Assembly: GCA_025716815.1 (NCBI GenBank) | Contig: JAIXMN010000002.1 | Location: forward strand, 2,046,001 to 2,110,000 | Source: Dichotomocladium elegans | Taxonomy: Eukaryota > Mucoromycota > Mucoromycetes > Mucorales > Lichtheimiaceae | DNA length: 64,000 nucleotides | Reading direction: 5' to 3' | Part shown: in pieces, positions 11,797 through 22,333 of the stretch | How positions within the stretch are numbered: position 1 is the first letter of the stretch | Layout: each line of letters opens with the position of its first letter | The notes under the pieces: generated by a model | What the model was told of the DNA's origin: nothing | Database searches by the model: none | Seen by the model: the letters and a program-made list of their open reading frames with translations, nothing else | Translations under genes and position numbers: made by a program

Positions 11797-12591
11797 AAGT
11801 GATGTTTTTTTTTTTTTCTTTTCCTCACGCAATAAAGTTTTAAAATTCCCAACAAGGCAAGCCTTCCGCGACGATAAGTTGAAATTAGTTTAGCAACGGG
11901 AAATACGAACCCGCATCTATTACGGAAAACGCATACAACAAGCTCAGCACCTATTTTGCAACGCGTACTACGCAGATATCCGGATAAGCATATAAACTCT
12001 GTGAAGAAAATAGACGTGTCGATCAACAACAGTGTACATATGTTGCGCGCAAACACGCGCATCTAAGGGCCATAACAACAAGATCAAGCTATTTTGATAT
12101 GTCATCAGACGCAACTTTATAGTTGTAGAAGATGCCAATGTAGCTAAATCGACCGGCAGCAAACTCCAAGGTTTTTACGATGACGGTGAGTGCCTGATAA
12201 AACAGAGATAAACTCTGTCCTGGTCATATTGAGGATATGTGTTTATGTGGAGCGTTCTATTCTTGTTGGTCTTTGTTTTTTTTTTATCTCGAGTGCGACG
12301 AGAAAATACGCGATTGTATGTGTGGATACGGTAGCTGGGGACGTTCCTCGCCACGACGTTTTCAACCTTCCCCCCACACACAATCTCTTATGTCTAAGGC
12401 AGGATTTCCTATACGACGACTAAATTGCTCCAGCACAGGAGCCAAAGCCGACTGAGGCCGACACCTTTCCACGCCCCACCATTTACGGGTAACTCCGGCG
12501 GTATGTGTGTGTGTGTTTCCCTTCTGTCTCGCGGTGCTTAGGAGAAGCAAAGCGTATTTCTGCTTTTATTATAAAACACCGCGACAAGGTC
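11797..12591. promoter_or_regulatory. Shared divergent promoter region, LIP2/CAB4
   Basis: About 0.8 kb separates the two divergent start codons. It has T-runs, a short (TG)n tract near 12503-12513 and no convincing open frame. Both promoters should lie here. I see no unambiguous TATA box or factor site. Confidence 0.45.
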
Positions 12592-13799
12592 ATGTCAGAA
12601 AGCAGCAATAGCAACAAGAGCAGGAGCTCCGTGGGATTGCTCCATCTGCGGCTTCCTTCCGTTACTTCGCTTCATCCGGCCCATAAGAAACTCGTCGAGG
12701 AGGCGATCGCTTGTTCATTGCAATTAGGCGCCGACAAGCTCGTTGTCAATATTGAACTGGATCGAGATATTACGAACGTCGATGTGTCCTGGCATGAACT
12801 CCAGGGATTGCTCTGCTCATTGTATGTCACCCAGCTCACATATTCGTATGCGAAAGGTGTGCCATTATTTGATTGCACGTTCGTCTTTCAATCGTGGTGT
12901 GGATATAATGTCGGGCTGGAACCCCATTTGAGAATGGTCTTTATTTCTGAACAAGGCAAGTAGCAGGGATAGCGGCCTCCCTATCCCTCCCCGGGGTGCG
13001 GCTGGAGAGAGAGAGAGAGAGAGAGAGAGAATCCGACACGGCGTTCGCTATGCTAGACAACGAATAATTTACACACTGTCTCTAATCCAGATGCTTCTCG
13101 AGCATTGGTCTGGAACGAAGAACGAAAGAAGCTTGGTATCAGTGCGCTCGATATTCGACCGCTCAAGACTTCTGCCGAACCAAAGGAGTTCATGGCACCA
13201 CCGCCTATTACAGTTGACGAACGTATATTTGAAAAGGTAGCAGTGGGAGGCACCTTTGATCATATCCACGGCGGCCACAAGATCTTACTGACCATGACGG
13301 CCCTGCTTGCTGCAGAGTGCATTGTAGTGGGTGTCACAGGTAACAGGGGGGGAGGAAATCACATATGCAAACGACATCGACAGAGACATTGGCCTGCAAA
13401 GTCTAAACACAACTATTGATTTCTCTAGACGATATCATGCTCAAATCAAAGAAGTTCAGAGAGCAAATCCAGCCAATTGAGGATCGGTTGAAAAGCGTGC
13501 GCGATTTTTTGCATACTGTCCGACGTGGACTTGAGTATGAGATCGTTCCCATCACCGATCCTTTTGGCCCGACCATCACGGATCCTGCCATTCAAGCCCT
13601 TGTATGCTCCAAAGAAACCGAAAGCGGCGGTATCGCAGTTAATGATGAACGCGAAAAGCGGAATTTCCCTCACCTTGCGCTACGTATCATCGATGTCATA
13701 TCATCCGAGAGTGCGTCCGTAGACGGGGATGACATGGGGTCCTTAAAAATCAGTTCAACCTGGATTCGACAGTACATCGCGGGAAAGAAAATGCAATAG
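12592..13799 (+). CDS. CAB4: Pantetheine-phosphate adenylyltransferase (CoA biosynthesis)
   Basis: Catalyses ATP plus 4'-phosphopantetheine to dephospho-CoA, the fourth step of CoA synthesis. Three exons are read: 12592-12955, 13091 to about 13339, and about 13430 to 13799. The nucleotidyltransferase motif VAVGGTFDHIHGGHKILL carries the HxGH signature (HGGH). Downstream are IVPITDPFGPTITDP and a C-terminal SSTWIRQYIAGKK, both typical of eukaryotic PPAT. The N-terminal 120 residues are the divergent extension of Cab4/CoASY proteins; no dephospho-CoA kinase domain follows, as in yeast. The first intron (12956-13090) appears to start with GC (CAAG|GCAAGT); only this junction keeps the frame, giving DASRALVWNEERKK. 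Confidence 0.9.
13005..13030. repeat. (GA)n microsatellite inside CAB4 intron 1
   Basis: Uninterrupted GA dinucleotide run of about 13 units within the GC-AG intron of CAB4. Confidence 0.9.
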
Positions 13800-13874
13800 A
13801 ATGTACATATTTAAAAACAAATTCACAACTGAGAGGGAGAGGGATGTGAGCGAATATGCGCAGTTGTATAAAGA

Positions 13875-15482
13875 TCAGCCTTGTTCTACGTCATATTCCC
13901 AACCGGCAAAATCCTCTGCACCGTGTTCAAAAAGTTCTATCAAGCGTGTATTCAGTTGGCGAAACACTTTTTGCAGCCGATAGCGTATCCCAAGATCGAG
14001 GCGGGGGATCGGTGGCCAATTCGATAGTCTGTGGCGCGTTGTCTGTAATTGCATGTGGTCTCGGATAAAACCGTCTTCTAGTGCAAGGGCACTGACTTTA
14101 CCATGGACGCGTGAAGAACTGTCGTGGAAGTGGATGGGTGGGGGTATGACATCATGACCAAACAAGACAGATTCGGCAAGTCTGTTACCGCGGTAAAAGC
14201 TGCGTTCAGAAAAGAAGGCAGGATTGATGCCCAAGAAACGAGCAAGCCTCTGAAACGAGGTTGAGGGGTCTCCAAGGAAATCTTCTGTCCGCATGACGAG
14301 CAATTGCGAAGCCGGGAACCGATCAAGAAAGGGCAATAGCGCACTGTAATACATGCCTCGTGCAAGCGAATCAAGGCCGACCTGATTACCTTGATATGTC
14401 GCATCGAAAGGAGCTTCTCGAAAAACTATGGGCAGGGGAAGATCAGAAAACAAGTAATTGTTCCTTGACCTGCGAAAAAGCCATTCGCACCTTTGATCTC
14501 GTTGCTCTCGTGACAGCGCACAAATCCACCCCATTCGGTGGTTGTGTGCCCGCATTGTCGTAGAATATCAAGCTCAGTTTCTATCAGAGTCTCAAAGGAT
14601 GCAGTTGTATTGTCTTGCAGGAACCAAATCTCAATATCTTATATCTGAGAAAGAAAAAAAGTTGGCTTACCAGCTTCCAGGAGATATTGCGCATAAGCTC
14701 GATCAATTGGATCACGCAGGATAAAGACCAGCTGAAAGGGACAATCAGACTATCGTCTCCCGCTCTGCTTCATAATCCATCCTTCTTACTTTTACATGTG
14801 GCAAAAGCTCCCGTAATCTCTGCGCTGACACGTGACTACGATATAGATACTGTGGAGCATGTTCTCCCACAACAAGTTCCTTATCAACCTGCGCATCGGT
14901 TTGCAGCAGCGGAAATTCGTCGAGGTAAGCTTCAAAAAGTGCCTCATCATCCGCTTCAAAAAGAGCGCTCGAGTCTTGGTGGTCAACGGTACCGACCACT
15001 TGTGGGTGGGATCGAAGTGTATTGAATATGTAGCCAGTCCCGGAAAGTTCACTTCCTGCCATGATGAAAGAGGGCACCAATTTGGCACATGTTCCGCTGG
15101 AGTTTGGACATTGTCTTGGAAAATAAACTGATGTATCGTTAATGCTCATTGTCCCTATTATGAGGAAAGCTGCACGATAATACAAACGCTTAGGGTGAGA
15201 GGCTACCGCCGGAGCGCGCTCTGTAAGGTAGCCTCGCCATTTAGAGGCTATACGACCGGCAGTAATTGAGGCAAAGACCGATTCATAGCTTCCTGGATTG
15301 ATGTGAGGATGAGAGGAAGACGACAGGAAGAGGAACGTGCAGACGGCAACAAGAAGGACGAAAAAGGCTCGCCATTGAAATCTTGCATGTATGATGAAGA
15401 GCATTGATGAGACCTTGGTCTTTTTACGCAGTGATATCTGAGGGGCGTTAGCGCTGGTGCATGGCTGTTGTACTCGTTCCAT
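13875..15482 (-). CDS. Type II membrane carbohydrate sulfotransferase-like protein
   Basis: Predicted PAPS-dependent sulfotransferase of the Golgi lumen. The first exon (15482 down to about 14746) encodes a short cytosolic tail, one membrane anchor around residues 33-53 (RAFFVLLVAVCTFLFLSSSS) and a luminal stem. Then comes the 5'-phosphosulfate loop SELSGTGYIFNTLRSHPQV. The next exon carries the 3'-phosphate motif LVFILRDPIDRAYAQY, and a last exon (about 14555 to 13875) holds VMRTEDFLGDPSTSFQRLARFLGI. This layout resembles the heparan sulfate N- and O-sulfotransferase family. The usual PSB loop Lys is replaced in GSELSGTG, so either the loop differs or activity is altered. The substrate is unknown. 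The 3' end faces CAB4 at 76 bp. Confidence 0.75.
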
Positions 15483-15940
15483 GTGAGAGAGACATTAGAG
15501 AGTATCTACGTTGATTGCTGAAGATGAAAACTCAAGAACCGGTCTTTCGTTCCTTTCGAGTTTGCCCAAAATTAAACTTAATCGGCTAGTTCGAAAAAAG
15601 AATGTTTGTGCGTCTCTCTGCGACAAGGTGGGAAAATAAGGAGAGTGCAATAAGCTATTTTGCCATCTCGTACGTAGTCCTCCCATAATGGGATACATGA
15701 CGACGTTTCATCGAGGTCAAGCAACAGCAAAGTCAGCGTTACTCATCCTTCTCCTCAGAAAACACTGGCCTTGATGTTATGTTTATCGGGGAAATGGTCT
15801 TTTGCGAGGCATCATGACGTAAAAATGCACCCACACATACACTTTTTTGTGTCACCGTGCAAATTCGATTAAAAGAGAAGTCGGCACCTCAAAATCTCAG
15901 TGATATTCATTCACCAAAAAAGCAAAAAGAGAAAGGCTCT
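15483..15940. promoter_or_regulatory. Divergent promoter region, sulfotransferase/EAPP
   Basis: 458 bp between divergent start codons. No convincing coding frame. A GTG-initiated in-frame extension of EAPP reaches back to 15857 but has no ATG. Confidence 0.4.
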
Positions 15941-16587
15941 ATGAACAAGCAACAGAAATATGACGATATCTACTTCGACACGGATGAGGAAGACGACCAA
16001 GGTTTTTTTTTTACCACACAAAACAGGCCACGCTATCATTACAAGACATATGTACTAATGTAAACTACGGAATTACCATAAGAGCACAAGATCCCTACAA
16101 ATGAGGATTTAATGTACGATCCAGGGTTAGACGATCAAGACGAAGCATGGGTTGCAGAGCAAATTACAAGTACATGGACGATGCAAGTCAGTGGCTTATC
16201 GAGTTGACTGACGGAAGATATATTTATATCTCGCAGAGGGCGGGGGCAAGGGCGCGAAAACCGATGCCATTTTAACGTGCCCAATGTGTTTTTCGCCGCT
16301 CTCGTACAATTGTCAAAGGTTTTGCCAAGATAAAAGTCCCCTGGGATTACATCACAAAGCGCTTATACACATGCTCTCTCTCTCTCTCCTCGGCTAGGCA
16401 CGAGCGTTATCCTAATCAGTATAGGGCCATGTTTGTGACTAACTGTCGTGTTGTCAAGTCGGAACGATTCAAGGATAAGCAGAGCAATGAGGCATTTTAT
16501 CCTGTAAATTGCGGTACTTGTGACACGCATGTTGCTATGATGGATGAGGACGAAGTGTACCATTTTTTTAATACAATTGCCAGCTAA
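15941..16587 (+). CDS. E2F-associated phosphoprotein (EAPP) homologue, short form
   Basis: Homologue of animal EAPP, a nuclear phosphoprotein that binds E2F factors. Four exons are read. The first (15941-16001) ends in the acidic stretch DDIYFDTDEEDDQ. The second (from 16083) has HKIPTNEDLMYDPG and DEAWVAEQ. The third encodes TDAILTCPMCFSPLSYNCQR. The fourth begins HERYPNQYRAMFVTNC and ends DEDEVYHFFNTIAS. These blocks match the animal protein in order. CPMC and CGTC may form a four-Cys zinc ribbon. The long acidic N-terminus of the human protein is missing, leaving only the conserved core. Whether it acts on a fungal E2F or SBF/MBF equivalent is unknown. Confidence 0.85.
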
Positions 16588-16815
16588 GAAAAAGAAGCAA
16601 TGAGGTGACACACACAATTCATGGAAAAGCATGGTCTTTCATCATATCACCATGGGGGTTCGGTTTGGGTGGATGCTATTCATCCCCTAAATGAACACTG
16701 CTGAGCGTCGCTGAGTGTTAAAATGTCCGCATCACGATATGGTTTGCAGACTCTTTTTTTTTTCTTCCCTCCCGCTTTTCTTTCCTTTTGTCACACGTTT
16801 ACGTTTTACTCCCCC

Positions 16816-18596
16816 ATGAGTTGGAAGGTTGGCATCCACAAAATATCATGACCACTTGAAACGCAACACATCCCCTCAACATCGTAAGCCGTATAGGGTT
16901 TTCAAAAGGCGGTGAGCCGCTTACCTCACCAGATATTGTCCAAAAAGACAGAAGGTAATTACCGATAAGACCGGGTTATAACCCACGCTTTCTCTCTTCG
17001 CTCGCTTGGAAGAGGATGCATACTGACCTTCATTCGCGAACGGACGCTTGTTTTTATAATTAGCAACGCAAGACCAAGAGTATATGGCTCTGGAGAAGCG
17101 TTTCAATTCTTTTCAGAAAGTGGTCGAACGTATTGAGAAGGATGCGGAATCGTTTCGAGATTCGATTGCCGGTAAAATAGATACTCCCGCATTTCTCTCT
17201 TTTTAGGGCCGAAAATTGAAAATGGCCGAATAGCATTACTGTCACACCAGGCAGCGATGGCTGCGCACCTGACGGTCATTTATGACACGCAGCTCGGCGT
17301 GCAGGCCACAGAGCAAGGCGGCGTGCAACGTCGGTTCCAGCAAACTCCGGCGGCTGCCACCCAGGCCGCCAACGATGCCGAAGCAGCCATGGCATACTGC
17401 CGAGACGAGGTGTTACCGGAATTGGTAGCGTGACGCGAGCTCGACAAGGGAATTAGTTCATTTCCTCACATTCCGTTTATTTCAGGACGGCATTGATCGA
17501 GACGTGATACGGCCGATGCTCGAGTTTAAAGAAATAATGAAGACCATCCAAAAGACGATGGTAAAACGAAATCATAAAATGATAGATTATGACCGGCACC
17601 GTGCAAGCCTGGCAAAGCTGAAAGCCAAAGAGGAGCGCAGCTTCAATGAAGAGAAGCAGATATTCAAGGTAAGCAAATGCAGGCGCCAAAAAAAAGAAGG
17701 GACTGCATGATTTAAAAGCTCCCTAATTGTTCCGCTGGGTGCTGATGGTGGGGTTTTATCACTTAGGTCGAAGCTCAGCTGGAGACGGCTACGCAGGATT
17801 ATCAATACCTTAATGACTTGCTTAAGCAGGAACTGCCTCGCTTCTTTGCTCTGAAGTCGCAGTTCATCCAGCCTGTGTTTGAGCATCTGTACGAAATGCA
17901 GCTCAAGATTTACGGCATGATATACGCCCGTTGTTATGAGCTCATCAATGCCAACCAGTCGCACTTTGTTACGCATCAGATGCCTATCGAGGAAGGCTAC
18001 AATTGGCGAACTTCGCAATACAATGTTCGCGAAGAGCTCGAGAATCTTGACCTACTCAAGTCGGGCGGTAAAGCTTGGTTGGCTGTGTCGGGTGGAGCAA
18101 ACAATTCAAAGCTGTCGCTCAAGGAGCGGGCAGCACTGCGCGCCCAGGAGCAGGAGCACGGAAAACATCCATCGCCTTACCGACCCTATGATGCCGAAGA
18201 AGGACCACCAGCCTACGGAGCCACCGGAGGCACGACGCTCGATGCAACCCCCATGGCCTACGGAAAACAGCAATATCCCCAGAATTCCGGGTCGCGTTCT
18301 GGCCCAGCTCCTCCACCGCCACCAGCCATCGCAAATACCTCCAGTGCGCAATACGTGCTAGCGCTGTATGATTATGATGCACAGGCAGAGGGCGATCTGA
18401 GTTTTAGAAAGGATGATAAAATCGAGGTGATTCAACGAACAGCGGATAAGAATGATTGGTGGACTGGCCGTCTCAATGGTGTCACCGGCATCTTTCCAGG
18501 TGTGTATTTTCTGATATCAGACAAAAAGCAGAGAGACAGAGGGACGGGGGACTGATTGGGATCCATTGCATAGGGAACTACGTCTCTGATATGTAG
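16816..18596 (+). CDS. hob1: BAR-SH3 protein, Hob1/Rvs167 (amphiphysin) family
   Basis: Binds and curves membranes at actin-rich endocytic sites. The first exon has only four codons (MSWK, 16816-16827). The second (16897-16954) gives GFQKAVSRLPHQILSKKTE, the third starts at 17073 with DQEYMALEKRFNSFQKVVE. The BAR domain runs to about residue 240 (REELENLDLLKSGGKAWL), followed by a Pro-rich linker (APPPPPPAI) and one SH3 domain (ALYDYDAQAEGDLSF, DDWWTGR-like WWTGRLNG). The final intron after IFPG joins NYVSDM and the stop at 18594-18596, completing the SH3 GIFPGNYV motif. If this intron is kept, translation ends at 18555 with a different tail. The intron near 17173 is 35 or 62 nt depending on the acceptor; the longer gives the better BAR alignment. 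Confidence 0.9.
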
Positions 18597-18929
18597 GTAT
18601 TCTTGTATCCCTTTATATCCTCTATTCAGTTCAGCACTCTACGTGGATTTGTGGCTTTAGATGAGATCCAGCTAGAATGGGGTTTCTTTCTGTCATTGCA
18701 ATTGTATATTTTTCTCTCCCCCTCCCATCATTGACTTTATCAAGAGCATTCTTTTTTCTGCAGCCAAAAGAGCAGCATCTGTCTCTTTGTGTGTGTTTCT
18801 CCCTCCCATTTTCTTTTAAAAATAATAAACCGAAGGAAAAGATAGAATATGCACAAAACAACAAGAATGGCGGATAGTAAGCGATGGCGAAAGGAACAAA
18901 GAGCCGCCTGCTATATGGCGAGGGCTGAG

Positions 18930-18960
18930 GAGAGAGAGAGATAGAGAAAGAGAGAGAGAG
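18930..18960. repeat. Interrupted (GA)n tract
   Basis: GA-rich simple sequence between the convergent hob1 and kinase genes. Confidence 0.8.
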
Positions 18961-19009
18961 GTGGGTTATACATACAGATTTATCTTTCTCTCTTTTTCGT
19001 TTCCGTTTA

Positions 19010-20552
19010 TCATTTGGTGGGTGAAGGTGGTGGTGTCGTGAGTACAAAGTGGACAAAGCGCGCAAGATCGCTTGCAGAGGAGCCTTTTAGGAGCCTGCTT
19101 TGGATGTGCATATCGATCTCTCTGATGACGTCCTTAGCTGCCGGACGCTTAGCAGGCTGGAGGTCGAGCAGCCAGGCGGCAAGCCCGCGCATGTACATGC
19201 TCGGGCTGCTGTAGATGAAGGTCGGGCTCGGCTCGGTGAGGATGGTGTTAAAGAGCGCAGCATCGTCGCAGACGAGGTAATGGGGCGGAACGCGGTCCAT
19301 CATCTCAATAAGCGTGATACCGAGCGACCACATGTCAATCTTTTCATTGTATGGCTCTTGGCGGATCACTTCGGGTGCCATCCATTTACTGGTGCCCAGA
19401 CGCTCGTAATTGTATCGATTTGTTCGCGTAGCGAGCCCGAAATCGGCTATTTTTTGCCACAACAGCGGCGAATGTCAGATCCTTTTTCGACTGTGGAAGG
19501 ACATATATATATACACGTAAAAGAGAATCCGGAGGGAGGGGAGAAATGTGAGTGTAGGAGAGGGTTTTTTTTTACCTAACTTGACTTGGCCATGCCAACC
19601 AAGGAGGATGTTCTCACATTTGATATCGCGATGGATGTAGCCCTTGGCGTGCAGATAGTCAAGCGCTTTGAGGATTTCGAGTGCAACATAGACCGCGTAT
19701 TCCTCCGGCAGGCCGCGTTTGCACAGGACGGCAAACACAGAGCAGCGCATGAGATCCATCGCGATCCAGATGTCGTCGCGCCACAGGGTGGCGTCCCGGA
19801 GCCGGATGAGGTTCGGGTGGCCCATGCTCATGATCCGGAGCTCGCGGATGATGGCCACGCGATACTCGGCGTCGGGATGGATGCGGCATCGCTTAATGGC
19901 AACGACGATATTTTTCTTGTAGCGGTGCACAGCCGCAATCACAGACCCATTCACACCCGTCCCGATCTGTCTGAACCCGTCATACTTGTTGTTCGGGTCG
20001 AGGGTCGAAGTCTGTATATTCGGCAGTGCCTTTCTGAGTTTTCGCTCGAATTCGTTTGCTGATCGAACCAGGGGAGGAAGCTGCGGAATGTCAGGCGTTC
20101 TGCCAACCGGGCGCCAGGGCTTTTTGGACACGTTTTTCTCGGGATGCGAAGGCCGGAGGTGCCGCGCCGGATGCGCTTCGTATCGCAAAAAGCAATCGGC
20201 ACCAAAAATGTTCGGGATCTCGTATCGACCTGGAACTCGCCATTTCTCCTAAGCAGACACGCACACGCACATCCATTTATCCCGATGAGTTAAAAAAAAG
20301 TTTTGTGGGCTGATGACCACCACCACCTGGCAGAAAAGAAAACAAAGAAGCGGGAAAGGGATAAGAGAGAGGTGGAGAGGGCAAAGGAAATAGTACCTTG
20401 ATATGATTATCGGAGGTACCTAGTGAATGGGCCGACAGGACTGAGGGTCGGCGAAGACAATCCGTCGACCGCCGTTTGAGATGGATGGGCTGGTATGGTC
20501 GTCTTTCTGCTGTAGTAGACGATTTGGATGCACGGAGACTACCGAGTGACAT
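19010..20552 (-). CDS. STE20/PAK-like serine/threonine protein kinase
   Basis: Protein kinase of the STE group. The catalytic domain shows the Gly loop IGTGVNGSV, VAIKRCRI (ATP-binding Lys), the HRD loop YIHRDIKCENILL, DFG (ADFGLA, rebuilt across an intron near 19463-19570), activation-segment end GTSKWMAPEVI and DMWSLGITLIEMM. The STE20 family usually has GTPYWMAPE, so GTSKW is a variation. The exon before the kinase runs from about 20247 (WRVPGRYEIPNIFG) and joins in phase to an N-terminal exon starting at ATG 20552 (MSLGSLRASKSS). I see no clear CRIB or PH domain, so Cdc42 dependence is not shown. The start is provisional: an open frame upstream (20887-20640, SAEDESPYSPAAAST and a Pro run) may be a further 5' exon. 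Confidence 0.8.
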
Positions 20553-21692
20553 GCGCTTAGTGCCGTATAAACCGCGCTAAGCAGAACGTCGTGCTTGTGA
20601 GATTCCCAAAGGGAGCGCAGAGGAGGAGGAGGAGGAGGAGAGGAAAGTATCATACCTTCCTCATCGTCGCCGTATGCTGTGTTTGTTGATGCTGCTGCTG
20701 GAGAATATGGTGATTCATCCTCGGCCGACACGGAAAAGGGCTGGTTATCAATAGCGGCAGAAGTAAGTAAGAAACGACGTGAAAGAGATTGAATAAAAAA
20801 AGAGAGAGAGAGAGAAAAGAAAAGATGGAAGGGACGCTCAAATGTATTGTTTTTATATGCGGCTCCCAAATATGCCTCAAATAACATTTAGAGTTCATTG
20901 GTTTCCTCTATCATGTCGACACCGATGATCATTCGTAACAACAAACGGTGGCGTAAATTCTTGACCCACATATGTCGGCGGCTATTTAAAGCGGAATAAA
21001 GGTGCGAGAGGAAAGAAAAACTACAAGTACGTACGTAAAAGCGCTTTAAGAATCATCACTATAAATTATGTGTGTGTATGTGTGTGCAGCTATATCCGAG
21101 AAACAGCGGGGATTATGTCAGCCATTTCCAGGACGAATGCATCGTTTACCTTCTATCATTATCCACCCTTTTATCTTGTAATAAAAGCAGGAACCTTGCT
21201 TCACAGAGTATAACTTCGACTCATGTGTGTTGTTGTTGTTGTTGTTGTGAGAACGAAGGAGATGTTTAAACCATTTGACCGGTGTCAGCTGTTTCATCTT
21301 ATTTACTTTCTGGCATGCTCATCTTAACAATGGCCAGCTTGAAAGGTGCTGCATAACAAAGCTGCATCTCTCTCGCTTGCGCAAATCCGTTTACTGTCCC
21401 CAATTTGAGGCAGAAGATAACGGACTATAGCATTTGGGAAAACGGTTACTTTAATGCGAATGGCATGCAGTAGCACCTGCATCTATGATATTCCGATGTC
21501 AATGTCATGGAAAAAAAGGGGAGAGAGCCAAGCAGCAAAAGAAAACAAAAAAACTCTAGGGAGACATTCGAATGCCATTATCGCTTTTGAGAGCAATGAA
21601 AAAAAACAGTGGACAACAGCAAAATAAAAACAACAAACATCTTTACTATCTCCTTACTTGCTGTTCCCCATGCATTAGAAACGGGGTATATG

Positions 21693-21727
<35 letters not shown>

Positions 21728-22333
21728 GCGATAAATCGACTATACTGTCTTGCCCATTCCCTCTCTCTTTAATGCCTTGTGTGGAGGATATCTGTGTATG
21801 TATGTGCGTTGCATACGACAAGGAAACAGCGCCATGTGGAAGAATGGCGGTGTAGTAGGAGAACTGTTTCTTGCGGTACGTCATGGCACTTCAAAAAGAA
21901 AAAGGAAAATCGTTCGAATGCAAACAAACACTACAGCATAACATCATTTTCTTTCCACAACACATCCGCACACCTCACCCCGAAAAGTTCTTTAATCCGC
22001 AAACTATTTGTCTCTGACAAGTAGCACTCAGGAGCATACAAAAGTATATCTTATCAATCCTGACAGAAAACTATTTTATTATCTGGAATTCGTCACATCA
22101 TAATCTCTCCTAGACCTCATGTGTCACATTGGGCGCCATAGTAGTAACGGTAGCACATCTTTTACGGCGATGCAGCAAAAGCAGTATGACTATGGAGCGC
22201 TTGCGTAAGAAACGAGAATAATGTGACTAGTATTATGCGAACAACCACACGTCTTGATTAACCAAGTGAAAAAAAAAAAAACGCAGATGTTGCGCAGTTG
22301 CTCTTTCTAATGATAAAAGAAGTTCTAAGCGTC
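20553..22333. other. Intergenic with simple repeats, possible 5' exon of the kinase
   Basis: The left side holds a minus-strand open frame that could be an untranslated or extra coding exon of the kinase. The rest has (GTT)n near 21228-21247, a long (TA)n tract and A-runs. No other gene is recognised. Confidence 0.45.
21695..21724. repeat. (TA)n microsatellite
   Basis: Uninterrupted TA dinucleotide run of about 15 units in intergenic DNA. Confidence 0.9.

Noticed and set aside
12960..13030. CRISPR-like or tandem repeat array
   Set aside because: Only a (GA)n microsatellite in an intron; no spacer structure, and the genome is fungal.
19586..20062. 158-codon plus-strand open frame over the kinase
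   Set aside because: Antisense shadow of the kinase exon holding the Gly loop and HRD motif.
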